Positions 12,757-20,814 of a stretch of DNA of 20,926 nt are shown here, piece after piece. The stretch spans positions 1 through 20,926 of IMG/VR virus record IMGVR_UViG_3300047440_000485. One strand, 5' to 3'. A model generated the notes under the pieces. It was not told the DNA's origin, did no database searches, and worked only from the letters and a program-made list of their open reading frames with translations. The stretch's first letter is position 1, and each line of letters starts with the position of its first letter. Source of the DNA: a virus. The translations under genes and the position numbers were made by a program.

Positions 12757-14820
12757 TTGAAGCTACATCTGGACTTTGAAACCCGCTCCGAGGTCGACCT
12801 GCAGAAAGCCGGGGCCTACGTCTACGCCCGCCATCCTTCGACCCAGGTCCTGTGCGCGGCCTACGCCATTGGCGACGAGCCGATCCGCTACTGGGCGGCG
12901 GGGGCCAACTACCCGATGCCCCGGGACCTCCAGCTTGCGCTGACGAACCGGCGGGTCGAGGTGCATGCCTGGAACGCCCAGTTTGAGCGGCTGATCCTGG
13001 CCCACGTCCTGGGCTTCCCGCTCGACCTCAAGCGGTTCCGCTGCACGGCCGCCCTGGCCCGAGCGCGCGGCCTGCCGGGCAAGCTTGAGACGGCCCTGGC
13101 GTTCCTGGGCGACGAGGTCGACCTCGCCGTCAAGCGCCGGGGCACGGCCCTGATGATGAAGTGGTGCCGGCCGCTGCCGGAGGGCGGCTGGGCCAATGAC
13201 CCCGACGAGTACGCCGACCTCATCGCCTACTGCATCGGCGACGTGAAGTCCGAGCGCAGCATCAGCAAGCGCCTTTGGCCGCTGTCGGTGGTCGAGCAGG
13301 CCGAGTACCTGCTGACCGAGGTCCTCAACGACCGGGGCCTGCCCATCGACACCGAGCTTGCTGCCGCAGCCCAGGGCTACGGGGACGAGGAGAAGCAGGA
13401 GCTTTCGGCCTACCTCGGCTGGATGACCGGCGGCGTGATCACCACGTCCAACCAGCATGCCCGCATCAAGTCCTGGCTCAAGCACCGCCTGGGCGACGAG
13501 ACGTTTAAACGGTACTTCGCCAAGGACGGCAAGGAGTCGACCGACAGGAACGCCCGCGCCGACTTCTTGGGCTCGGAGGCCGCCAAGGAGGCCGACCCGG
13601 AGGTGATCGAGTTGATCGAGGTGGTTGACGATGCCGGCCGGTCGAGCGTGTCCAAGTACGCCACGATAGGTGCCCGGGCGGTCGACACCGGCCGGGCCGA
13701 GGGCTCGTACCTGTGCTGGGGCGCTGCCCAGACCAAGCGCTACAGCAGCCGGGGCGTGCAGGTCCACAACCTCCTCAGGAAGGGCCCCCCTGACCTCCAG
13801 GCGGCGATTGCGGCCGTCCTGGGGCACAACGTCCAGGGCAAGGTCATGCACGTCCTGGCGAGCCTCCTGCGGCCCACCATCAGGGCCCCCAAGGGCAAGG
13901 TGCTGGTCTGGGGTGACTGGGCGGCCGTCGAGGCGCGCGGCATGCCCTGGCTGGCCGGCTGCCAGTGGAAGCTCGACCTGTACCGCCGGGGGGTCGACGT
14001 GTACCGGGACAACGCCCAGTCGATCTTCTCGGTCGACGCCGCTGAGGCCAGCGACACCCAGCGCCAGATCGGCAAGGTCGCCGAGTTGTCGCTGCAGTTC
14101 GGTGGGGCCCGGGGAGCCCTCAGGGCGATGGCCCGCAACTACGGCATCACGCTGCCGCCGGGGATGGACGAGAGCATCGTCTACGCCTGGAGGGCGTCGA
14201 ACAAGTGGGCGGCCGAGTACAGCTACGGGCTTTACCGGGCCTTCCTGCAGGCCTGCATGGGCGAGGACTCGTGCCACGGCAAGGTGAGCTACCGGCAGAT
14301 TCTGCCGATGCTGCCCGGCACCGTTTCGGTGGCCTGTGACCTCCCCGGCGGCACGACTCTCTATTATCACGGCATCAAGGGCCACATCGCGGTCGACCAC
14401 CCAACCATACGCCGCCCGATCAAGCTCTCCATCGGCGATGGAGACGCAGGCTGGCCCGAGGAGCCACTGAACCTGTGGGAGACGGAGGTCGTCTTCACCA
14501 AGACGCTGCCGGCGGGCTTCAGGACCGAGCGCATCTGGCACGGCCTGTTCGCCGAGAACACCACCCAGGCCCTGTGCGCTGCGTTGCTGCGCGATTGCGT
14601 GCGCCGTGTGGACAGCCGCCTCGATGCGCGGCAGTTCACCACCACCGGCCGCATTGAGGTGATCGGTCACACCCATGACGAGATCATCTTGGAATGCGAT
14701 GCCGAGGTCGCTGACGCGGCGGCAGGGTTGCTCTCGACCGAGATGCGGAGAGTGCCAAAATGGCTTGATGGGTTCCCACTAGATTGCAGCGTCACGAGCG
14801 CGCAGCGGTACGGGAAGTAA
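12757..14820 (+). CDS. Family A (Pol I-type) DNA polymerase with 3'-5' exonuclease
   Basis: The 687-residue replicative polymerase has an N-terminal proofreading domain: ExoI LDFET (Asp6, Glu8), ExoII NAQFE (Asn73-Glu77) and ExoIII Y-x3-D (Tyr158, Asp162). In the polymerase domain, motif A is VWGDWAAVEAR (Asp387, Glu392), motif B is RQIGKVAELSLQFGG (Arg436, Lys440, Phe448) and motif C is THDEI (His640, Asp641, Glu642). All catalytic residues are present. Phe448 sits at the position that in E. coli Pol I is Phe762, which predicts discrimination against dideoxynucleotides. The start is TTG at 12757, supported by GGGAG and by the exonuclease motif only five residues in. It follows a terminator, so expression needs readthrough, antitermination or a local promoter. 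Confidence 0.95.
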   Translation: MKLHLDFETRSEVDLQKAGAYVYARHPSTQVLCAAYAIGDEPIRYWAAGANYPMPRDLQLALTNRRVEVHAWNAQFERLILAHVLGFPLDLKRFRCTAALARARGLPGKLETALAFLGDEVDLAVKRRGTALMMKWCRPLPEGGWANDPDEYADLIAYCIGDVKSERSISKRLWPLSVVEQAEYLLTEVLNDRGLPIDTELAAAAQGYGDEEKQELSAYLGWMTGGVITTSNQHARIKSWLKHRLGDETFKRYFAKDGKESTDRNARADFLGSEAAKEADPEVIELIEVVDDAGRSSVSKYATIGARAVDTGRAEGSYLCWGAAQTKRYSSRGVQVHNLLRKGPPDLQAAIAAVLGHNVQGKVMHVLASLLRPTIRAPKGKVLVWGDWAAVEARGMPWLAGCQWKLDLYRRGVDVYRDNAQSIFSVDAAEASDTQRQIGKVAELSLQFGGARGALRAMARNYGITLPPGMDESIVYAWRASNKWAAEYSYGLYRAFLQACMGEDSCHGKVSYRQILPMLPGTVSVACDLPGGTTLYYHGIKGHIAVDHPTIRRPIKLSIGDGDAGWPEEPLNLWETEVVFTKTLPAGFRTERIWHGLFAENTTQALCAALLRDCVRRVDSRLDARQFTTTGRIEVIGHTHDEIILECDAEVADAAAGLLSTEMRRVPKWLDGFPLDCSVTSAQRYGK

Positions 14821-14833
14821 TCGGTCCAAAGAA

Positions 14834-14863
14834 AAAGCCCCGGGGCTTGCGCTCCGGGGCTTT
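14834..14863 (+). terminator. Strong hairpin, probable terminator after the polymerase
   Basis: AAAGCCCCGG (14834-14843) pairs perfectly with CCGGGGCTTT (14854-14863) around a 10-base loop. The tail is TTT then C-rich, not a pure T-run. The stem is A-flanked on its left side, so it could act in both directions. It lies in the 84-bp gap before the primase-helicase gene. Confidence 0.75.
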
Positions 14864-14904
14864 CCCCCCTTTGACTCACCACAAGACTCAGGAGGCATCG
14901 ACAA

Positions 14905-17196
14905 ATGCAGCGAGACTCTAGCACAGAGCAATTCAAATTCCTCGCCACGCTCGCCTCAGGGATTCCCGAGGGCTCCCACTTCCTCGTCGCCAAGCCCAGC
15001 GCCAACGGCCTGCCGTCGCAGGCATGGCGTGAGCAGTACCTTGAGGGCCAGTGGTACTTCTCGACTGGCTCCAGCAGCAGCAACTGGCAACGACGCCGCG
15101 AGGACATGACGGCCGTGCGGGCCATCATCCTCGACGATGTCGGGACCAAGGTCGACCCCGACAGCATCGCCGCCGCGCCGACCTGGGTGCTGGAGACGAG
15201 CCCCGGCAACAGCCAGTGGGGCTACATGCTGAAGACCTGGGATGAAGACATCCCCAAGGCCGATGCCCTGATGCAGGCCCTGGTCGATGCCGGCCTGCAG
15301 GACAAGGGCGTCAACACCGCCTGCCGGCTGTTCCGCCTGCCGGGCAGCGTCAACACCAAGCCCGGCCGCGACAACTACGAGGCCGAGCTTCACTCGTTCG
15401 ACAAGGACATCGTTTACACGCTCAACAGCCTCGCCAAGGCCCTCAAGGTCAAGCCCGGCAAGCCCCAGGAGCCAAAGCTCGACACAGGCGAGCGGCCGGG
15501 TGCCGGCAAGCCGGACCCGTTCATGGTGTGGCTCAACGACCAGGGCATGGTGGTCCGCGAGGCTACAGGTGGCTGGTGGGAAATCCTGTGCCCCTTCGCC
15601 GAGGAGCATACCGACGAGCGCGTCGACGCCAAGTACCTGCCGAGCTTCGCCAGCATGAACGGCAAGCACAGGGTCCAGTGCAAGCACGGGCACGGCGAGG
15701 ACGAGGCAGCCTACGCCAAGCGGTTCATGGCCTGGGCCGCCAAGCAGGGAGCGCCGACCGGCGAGGGCACCGACCCGGCCGAGCTTCGCAGGATGTTCGC
15801 CGCCATCAGGACCGAGCCGCCCGAGCCGCCCAGGCAGCTACCGCCCAGGGACGACAGCGACCCCGCCGACGAGTACACCTTCGGCACGCTCATCGAGGCC
15901 ATCGGGCCGATCCCGCCGACCGCCCTGCCCGACCTCGACGAGACAGAGAAGGGCAAGCCCAAGAAGATTCAGCCTTGCACCATCAACAACATCGAGGCTG
16001 GCCTGCGGCACCTGGGCTTCCAGCCCCGGCTCAACCTGATGACCGCCAGCACCAGCTACATCATCCCCGCGCGGGTCGAGATGCGGCGCTTCGGTGCCAA
16101 GACCCGCTACGAGATCGACGACATGATCCGCTGGTCGCTGCGCTCGGTCTTCAACCGGGTCGGCATCGTCCACGAGCAGAAGGTCGACGCCTGTATCGCC
16201 GGGCTCGCCAACAGCCTCTACTGGCACCCCGCCAAGGACTGGATCGAGTCGAAACCCTGGGACGGCCAGGACCGCCTGGAACACCTCACGAAGTCGGTGA
16301 CAGCCGCAGACCCCGACCTGTTCCGGCGCTACTTTCGTCGCTGGTTATTGCAAGGCGTCGAGGCCGCCTGCGGCTGGGAAGTCAGGCGCGAGGAGCAGAA
16401 GGCGCTCTGCCTCGTCCTGGCCGGCAAGCAGGGTATCGGCAAGTCCCGCTGGCTGGCTACGCTCGCCCCAGGCTACTTCGCCGGGGGCAAGCACCTGTCC
16501 CTGGACAGCAGTGTCTCGGGCTCGCGCGACAGCAAGCACGAGGTCCTGCAGGGCATGGTCGTCGAGCTTGGCGAGTTGGACACCACGTTCACCAAGTCCG
16601 CCAACGGCAGCCTGAAGGCGTTCCTGTCCCAAGCGGTCGACGTGTACCGGCTGCCCTATGCGGAGCAGCCGATCCAGCGGCCACGCTGCACCTCCTTCGC
16701 CGCCAGCGTCAACGACGACCAGTTCCTGCAGGACGACACCGGCAGCCGCCGCTATGCCGTCATCTGGGTCGACCACTGCGCGGTCGACCACGCGACCGAC
16801 ATGCAGCAGTTGTGGGCTCAGATGCACTCGTACTGGAAGGCCGGTGAGCAGTGGTGGCTGACGCCAGAGGAGGAGAAGCTCCAGACGAAAAGCAACGAGA
16901 CGTTCCAGGCCGCTGACGGCATCGCCGATGCGGTCGCCATGCAGATCGAGCTTCGCACCGACAACGACCGCTACCCCCTGGAGTGCAGCCTGAACGCGAC
17001 CGGGGTCCTGATGCTGCTGGGCATGCGCTACGAGGACCGGGCGCTACGCCGCCGGGCCAAGGCCGCCTGCACCAAGCTCCTCGGCCCCGAGCAGAACTAC
17101 CGTCGACGCGGCGGGTCGGCCGAGTCCTGGGCGTTCTACCTCGACAGCCGCGAAGCAGAGAACCTGGGGGTCAAAGTCCTCAAGCCTCGGCTGTGA
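14905..17196 (+). CDS. Primase-helicase, VapE/VirE type with AEP primase domain
   Basis: The N-terminal part (about residues 1-175) resembles an archaeo-eukaryotic/RepB-like primase: AIILDDVGTK (73-82), WVLETSPGNSQWGYML (94-109) and RLFRLPGSVNTK (141-152). A middle region with Cys and His residues (WWEILCPFAEEHTD, then HRVQCKHGHGED) could bind zinc. The C-terminal ATPase is of the VapE family: Walker A GKQGIGKS (507-514), Walker B-like VVELGELD (552-559), and CTSFAASVNDDQFLQDDTGS with the family-typical sensor region before RRYAVIWVD. It primes and unwinds at the phage fork. The VapE name comes from virulence-associated islands and does not imply virulence here. AGGAGG at 14890-14895 supports the start. 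Confidence 0.92.
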   Translation: MQRDSSTEQFKFLATLASGIPEGSHFLVAKPSANGLPSQAWREQYLEGQWYFSTGSSSSNWQRRREDMTAVRAIILDDVGTKVDPDSIAAAPTWVLETSPGNSQWGYMLKTWDEDIPKADALMQALVDAGLQDKGVNTACRLFRLPGSVNTKPGRDNYEAELHSFDKDIVYTLNSLAKALKVKPGKPQEPKLDTGERPGAGKPDPFMVWLNDQGMVVREATGGWWEILCPFAEEHTDERVDAKYLPSFASMNGKHRVQCKHGHGEDEAAYAKRFMAWAAKQGAPTGEGTDPAELRRMFAAIRTEPPEPPRQLPPRDDSDPADEYTFGTLIEAIGPIPPTALPDLDETEKGKPKKIQPCTINNIEAGLRHLGFQPRLNLMTASTSYIIPARVEMRRFGAKTRYEIDDMIRWSLRSVFNRVGIVHEQKVDACIAGLANSLYWHPAKDWIESKPWDGQDRLEHLTKSVTAADPDLFRRYFRRWLLQGVEAACGWEVRREEQKALCLVLAGKQGIGKSRWLATLAPGYFAGGKHLSLDSSVSGSRDSKHEVLQGMVVELGELDTTFTKSANGSLKAFLSQAVDVYRLPYAEQPIQRPRCTSFAASVNDDQFLQDDTGSRRYAVIWVDHCAVDHATDMQQLWAQMHSYWKAGEQWWLTPEEEKLQTKSNETFQAADGIADAVAMQIELRTDNDRYPLECSLNATGVLMLLGMRYEDRALRRRAKAACTKLLGPEQNYRRRGGSAESWAFYLDSREAENLGVKVLKPRL

Positions 17197-17495
17197 GCGA
17201 AGCAGCCCTGGAGCGCGCCTGCCGGGCCCATGCCACCTCGCGGGGTGTCCGGTCGGCCAAGCTCCAGGGCGGCATCGTCGGCGACCCCGACCGGGTCTTC
17301 TTCCTGCCCAACGAGCGATGCTGGCTCGTCGAGTTTAAACAGCTAAACGGCCGCCTCACGCCCAGGCAGAAGATCGTCCACGAGGAGTACCAGCACCTGG
17401 GCCACCCGGTCAGCGTGGTCTACACCACGCTCCAGTTCAAGGTGGCGCTTGACTTGAAGCTTCAGGCTGCTGTAGACTGCAGGCTCACCACCTGA
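17193..17495 (+). CDS. VRR-NUC domain nuclease, 100 aa (GTG start)
   Basis: The GTG at 17193 overlaps the primase-helicase stop (GTGA). The minimal VRR-NUC fold is complete: GIVGDPDRVFFL (acidic residues Asp31/Asp33), WLVEFKQLNG (Glu47 and Lys49) and the downstream RLTPRQ glutamine motif. Stand-alone VRR-NUC proteins are structure-specific nucleases common in phage replication modules, thought to process branched DNA. The E-F-K catalytic codons contain a GTTTAAAC octamer (17333-17340). The next promoter lies in its last codons. Confidence 0.9.
   Translation: MSEAALERACRAHATSRGVRSAKLQGGIVGDPDRVFFLPNERCWLVEFKQLNGRLTPRQKIVHEEYQHLGHPVSVVYTTLQFKVALDLKLQAAVDCRLTT
17449..17478 (+). promoter_or_regulatory. 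Sigma70-like promoter ahead of the helicase gene
   Basis: TTGACT (17449-17454) and TAGACT (17473-17478) are separated by 18 bp. The spacer includes AGCTTCAGGCT, a one-mismatch version of AGCC-N3-GGCT. It lies in the end of the VRR-NUC gene and faces the gene at 17504. Confidence 0.65.
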
Positions 17496-17503
17496 AGGCA
17501 GCC

Positions 17504-18907
17504 ATGCAGTACAACCCGCTCCCGTTCCAGCAGAAGGCGATCTCCCTGGTCTGCGAGAAGCCTGGGTCCGCCCTCCTCCTCGACCCGGGCATGGGCAAGA
17601 CGGCCATCACCCTGGCCGCCCACTGCGTGCTGCAGCACCACCAGATGATCAAGGCCACCCTGGTCATCGTGCCGATCCGGCCGATGTACCTGACGTGGCC
17701 CAACGAGATCAAGAAGTGGGAGCAGTTCAGCCACCTCAAGGTGTCGATCATCCACGGCACGGCCGCCCAGCGCTTCGCCGCCATCGAGGCCAAGGCCGAC
17801 ATCTACCTCATCAACCCGGAGAACACCGAGTGGCTGACCATCGCCCTGGCCGGCAGCCTCGACCGCTTCGGCACCACCCCCGGGCTCCTGGCGGTCGACG
17901 AGTCGACCCGGTTCAAGAACGGCCAGAGCAAGCGCTTCAAGGCCCTGAAGACGATCCTGCCGTTGTTCCCCCGCCGCACGATCCTGACCGGCACCCCGGC
18001 CCCGCAGAGCATCGAGGACCTGTTCGCCCAGATGAACATCGTCGATGACGGCAAGCGCCTGGGCCGCTACATCACCCACTTCCGCAAGCTGTTCATGTAC
18101 TCGACGCCGCTCCGCATCGGCGGCGGCCGGACCATCGACGAGTGGCATGTCCGGCCGGGCGGTGCCCACATGGTCGCCGAGGCCATCAAGGATGTCGCCC
18201 TCAGGCTCCAGGCCGAGGACTACCTGACGATGCCGGCGATCTCGTACAACGTCATCCCGGTCGAGCTTCCCAAGGCTGTACGCTCGGTCTACAAGTCGAT
18301 GGCCGACGATCTCGTGGCCGCTGTCGGCGACCAGAAGATCACGGCCGTGACGGCAGCCGCCGCGACGATGAAGCTGCGCCAGATCACCAATGGCTGGGCC
18401 TACAGCGAGGATGGCTCGGTCAAGGTCCACGATGCCAAGCTCGACGCCCTGGCCGACCTCGTCGAGGAGCAGCAGGGCACGCCGCTGCTGGTGGCCGTCG
18501 CCTTCCTGCACGAGGTGCCGGCGATCCGCGAGGCCCTCAAGAACGTGCTGCCCAAGGGCACCCCGATCCCCTACCTGGGAGGCGGTGTCGCCCGCCACAT
18601 CGCCGACGACATCGTCAGCGAGTGGAACGAGGGCAAGCTCCCGGTCCTGCTGGCCCACCCGACCTCGGTCGCCCACGGGCTCAACCTCCAGGCCGGCGGG
18701 CACGCTGTCTGCTGGTTCGGCCTGACATGGAACCTTGAGGAACACATCCAGTTGAACGCCCGGGTGTACCGCCAGGGTCAAACCAAGCCTGTGGTGATAC
18801 ATTACCTGACCGCAAAGGACACGGTCGACGAGAGCATCGCCAAGGCGCTCGTCGACAAGTCCGATCTGCAATCCGCAATCCTTAATCGTCTCAAGGGAAC
18901 GAAATGA
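17504..18907 (+). CDS. SNF2-like superfamily 2 helicase, 467 aa
   Basis: The motifs run in SF2/SNF2 order. Walker A is DPGMGKT (residues 27-33). The DEAx-type motif II is AVDEST (DEST 132-135). Motif III is ILTGTPAPQSIEDL (about 160-173). In the C-terminal lobe, AHPTSVAHGLNLQAG and QLNARVYRQGQTKPV are motifs V and VI, with arginine-finger residues. It is close to the phage DEAD/SNF2 proteins that regularly follow VRR-NUC genes in replication modules. These are presumed to remodel DNA or remove proteins from it. It overlaps the next gene by ATGA. Confidence 0.93.
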   Translation: MQYNPLPFQQKAISLVCEKPGSALLLDPGMGKTAITLAAHCVLQHHQMIKATLVIVPIRPMYLTWPNEIKKWEQFSHLKVSIIHGTAAQRFAAIEAKADIYLINPENTEWLTIALAGSLDRFGTTPGLLAVDESTRFKNGQSKRFKALKTILPLFPRRTILTGTPAPQSIEDLFAQMNIVDDGKRLGRYITHFRKLFMYSTPLRIGGGRTIDEWHVRPGGAHMVAEAIKDVALRLQAEDYLTMPAISYNVIPVELPKAVRSVYKSMADDLVAAVGDQKITAVTAAAATMKLRQITNGWAYSEDGSVKVHDAKLDALADLVEEQQGTPLLVAVAFLHEVPAIREALKNVLPKGTPIPYLGGGVARHIADDIVSEWNEGKLPVLLAHPTSVAHGLNLQAGGHAVCWFGLTWNLEEHIQLNARVYRQGQTKPVVIHYLTAKDTVDESIAKALVDKSDLQSAILNRLKGTK

Positions 18908-19221
18908 GAAAACTGAAAGCGCCGGCCAGCCGGCCCGAAGGGTCACGCCTCGTCATCGTCAAGCTGCCGCGCGAGATGCCGGACGGCAAGACAACGACCA
19001 CGCACCCGCTGCTCTGGCTGATCCGCGAGCGCCTGGGCGAGGATAGGAACAAGTCCGACCTTGCGCGCGACATGGGCGTCCGCCCACAATCGCTCTACAA
19101 GTGGGAGCGGCTGTGCAAGGCTGACCGCAACTTCCCGCTGCCGGCACCCCGTGCCTTGCAGATCGCCAAGTTTTTCGGGGTCAAGCCGACCCTGCTGCGT
19201 CCCGATCTCTTTGGAGCCTGA
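18904..19221 (+). CDS. YdaS/Cro-like HTH DNA-binding protein, 105 aa
   Basis: The start overlaps the helicase stop (ATGA). After a basic N-terminal 40 residues, the core is a helix-turn-helix (NKSDLARDMGVRPQSLYKWE, about residues 53-72). It is followed by APRALQIAKFFGVKPTLLRP and then DLFG. The ending is the LRPD(L/I)F signature of YdaS/Cro-like regulators, which bind operators as small dimers. At the end of the replication cluster it may regulate the early operon. The two inverted-repeat promoter classes upstream are candidate targets; no binding is shown. Confidence 0.85.
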   Translation: MRKLKAPASRPEGSRLVIVKLPREMPDGKTTTTHPLLWLIRERLGEDRNKSDLARDMGVRPQSLYKWERLCKADRNFPLPAPRALQIAKFFGVKPTLLRPDLFGA

Positions 19222-19225
19222 GAGC

Positions 19226-19477
19226 ATGCCCGCACCGACCCAGTCCTACCCGATCTCGTTCGACGAGCCCGAGATGAACCTCGTCCTGCAGGGCCTGGGC
19301 AAGCTCCCTGCAGAGCGGAGCTTCATGCTCCTGCAGCGCCTGGGCAGCGAGATCGCCGAGATCAACCGCCGGGCGCAGGAGCCCCCCATGCCGCCCGCCC
19401 CCGTGAACACGGGGGGCAGCGACAACGCTGCAGCCCTGGGCATCGGCGGCGGCGAGGTCCACAATTCCCTCAACTAG
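19226..19477 (+). CDS. Small conserved-looking phage protein, 83 aa
   Basis: The start ATG is 4 bases after the HTH stop, with GGAG at 19212-19215. The N-terminal half has the conserved-looking helix-loop-helix EPEMNLVLQGLGKLPAERSF followed by LLQRLGSEIAEI. This resembles small phage proteins I know only as uncharacterised. The C-terminal half is disordered and Pro/Gly-rich. Function unknown. It separates the replication genes from the PEP-CTERM genes. Confidence 0.7.
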   Translation: MPAPTQSYPISFDEPEMNLVLQGLGKLPAERSFMLLQRLGSEIAEINRRAQEPPMPPAPVNTGGSDNAAALGIGGGEVHNSLN

Positions 19478-19485
19478 GAGTGTCC

Positions 19486-20133
19486 ATGAAGCAAGCCCTT
19501 CTCGCCCTCGCCCTCACCGCCGCCTCGCTGGGCGCTAACGCAGGGATCGTTGGCTTCGCCAACGAATTCAGCGGTGGCGTCAAGTGCGCCAACCTCGTCA
19601 CCGGCTGCGCGGAGTTGGAGACGACCGCCATTGCCGGCGGGGTCCACTTCGTCCTGCAGGGCACGATGACCGGCACGGAATTCATCACCGGCCTCTACGG
19701 CAACATCGGCCCCTACAGCGGCGTGACGGTGGCTAACCTCACGGGTGCCACCAACACCATCGGCGGCGGGTTCAGCTTCGCGCCGGACACGTTCAAGGCC
19801 GATGGCGATGGGTTCTTCGACTGGAACCTCGACCTGTCCAGCAACCCGCCCCGCTTCAGCGGCACCGACACGCTGTCGTGGGACTTCCTCGGCATCACCC
19901 TGGCCCAGACCAACGACATCAGCGTCAACGGCCCGGTCGGCAAGACCGGGTTCCAGTACGCCATCCATGCCCAGGGCCTCGTGAACGGTGGCAGCGGCTG
20001 GGACAGCCAGACAGGCTGCCCTGACTGCTCCATCACCCCGGTCATCGCGGTACCGGAGCCGGGCACGGTCAGCCTCATGGTTGCGGGACTGGCTGCCCTG
20101 GGCATCAGCCGCCGCCGCCGCCAGGACAAGTAG
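19486..20133 (+). CDS. PEP-CTERM sorting domain protein, 215 aa
   Basis: An N-terminal signal peptide (MKQALLALALTAASLGANAG, cleavage likely after ANA) is followed by a beta-rich, Gly/Thr/Asn-rich exported domain. The C-terminus carries a complete PEP-CTERM signal: AVPEPGTVSLMVAGLAALGI followed by SRRRRQDK. In PEP-CTERM/exosortase systems the host exosortase (EpsH/XrtA type) cleaves near the PEP motif during transit to the outer surface, and the system is linked to exopolysaccharide. Cysteines occur as C-x6-C near the N-terminus and CPDC before the signal, so disulfides are likely. The start is the ATG 5 bases after AGGAG. The mature domain is unrecognised. Confidence 0.88.
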   Translation: MKQALLALALTAASLGANAGIVGFANEFSGGVKCANLVTGCAELETTAIAGGVHFVLQGTMTGTEFITGLYGNIGPYSGVTVANLTGATNTIGGGFSFAPDTFKADGDGFFDWNLDLSSNPPRFSGTDTLSWDFLGITLAQTNDISVNGPVGKTGFQYAIHAQGLVNGGSGWDSQTGCPDCSITPVIAVPEPGTVSLMVAGLAALGISRRRRQDK

Positions 20134-20142
20134 CGGGGTCTT

Positions 20143-20166
20143 CCCAGGCACCTCTTTAAGCCTGGG
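20143..20166. repeat. Inverted repeat between the PEP-CTERM genes
   Basis: CCCAGGC (20143-20149) and GCCTGGG (20160-20166) form a 7-bp stem with a 10-base A/T-rich loop, directly ahead of the Shine-Dalgarno AAGGAGAA of the second gene. No T-run follows, so it is more likely an mRNA-stability hairpin or operator than a terminator. Confidence 0.55.
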
Positions 20167-20185
20167 TGTTCTAAGGAGAATCGAC

Positions 20186-20794
20186 ATGCGGAAATCTTTG
20201 TGGGCGCTGGTCCTGGCGGCAATCGCCCTGCCGGCCAGCGCGGTAGGCAGCGTCATCTGCGATAGCTGCGACTACATCAACGGTCAGGTGGCGACCAACC
20301 TGGGGCTGTACAACCCGACGCACTTCGACAACGGCACGTTCAGCAACGCCACCACGGGGCAGAACGGCAACTTCGACAACTTCTGGGTCTTCAGCATCAA
20401 CCCGGCCGGCAACACGGCCATCAACGCGATCTTCCAGCCGGTCAACAACATCAGCAACTTCGATGTCAAGCTGTTCGGCGTGACGAGCGACATCTGTGCC
20501 GCGAACACCGGCACCGCTGGCGGACTCTGCACGGCGTTGACGCTGGGGGCGCTGCTCGACGACCCGGGATCGAACCCCAACTTCGTCTCCAACATCAACT
20601 TCCAGACGCTGAACGCGGGGGTCTATGCCTTTGAAGTCTCGGGGACCATCTCGGGTCTGGTGGCGGGGCAGCCGGCCTCGTACACCGGCAACCTGCAGGT
20701 CACCCCGGTGCCCGAGCCCGAGACGTACACCCTGGTCCTCGCCGGCCTGGGCGTCATGGGCGTGGTTGCCCGCCGCCGCAAACGCGAAGATTAG
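20186..20794 (+). CDS. PEP-CTERM sorting domain protein, 202 aa (second)
   Basis: A signal peptide (MRKSLWALVLAAIALPASAV, cleavage likely after ASA) precedes an exported domain with a CDSC knuckle just after the cleavage site and a second Cys pair in the middle. The domain has NFDNFWVFSINPAG, then GVYAFEVSGTISGLV and ASYTGNLQVTPV. This resembles the repeating layout of FxDxA-type PEP-CTERM proteins of betaproteobacteria. The C-terminus PVPEPETYTLVLAGLGVMGV plus ARRRKRED is a textbook PEP-CTERM signal. AAGGAGAA precedes the start. It differs in sequence from the first PEP-CTERM gene, so the two look like separately acquired or long-diverged genes, not a recent duplication. Confidence 0.9.
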   Translation: MRKSLWALVLAAIALPASAVGSVICDSCDYINGQVATNLGLYNPTHFDNGTFSNATTGQNGNFDNFWVFSINPAGNTAINAIFQPVNNISNFDVKLFGVTSDICAANTGTAGGLCTALTLGALLDDPGSNPNFVSNINFQTLNAGVYAFEVSGTISGLVAGQPASYTGNLQVTPVPEPETYTLVLAGLGVMGVVARRRKRED

Positions 20795-20814
20795 CCCCCA
20801 GGCTACCAACCCCC

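Noticed and set aside
12763-14676. Leftward open frame of 637 codons opposite the DNA polymerase
   Set aside because: Every polymerase and exonuclease catalytic motif lies on the plus strand. The antisense frame has low-complexity shadow composition and no ribosome-binding context.
14871-14876. TTGACT ahead of the primase-helicase gene as a promoter
   Set aside because: The sequence 16-19 bp downstream is the Shine-Dalgarno region and has no -10 resemblance.
14905-17196. VapE-like domain taken as a virulence factor
   Set aside because: It is fused to a primase-like domain and set among polymerase, nuclease and helicase genes, so it is a replication primase-helicase.
18904-19477. YdaS-like HTH plus small downstream protein as a toxin-antitoxin pair
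   Set aside because: YdaS relatives include antitoxins, but the partner lacks any toxin fold I recognise and is preceded by its own Shine-Dalgarno sequence. Position at the end of the replication cluster fits a Cro-like regulator better.
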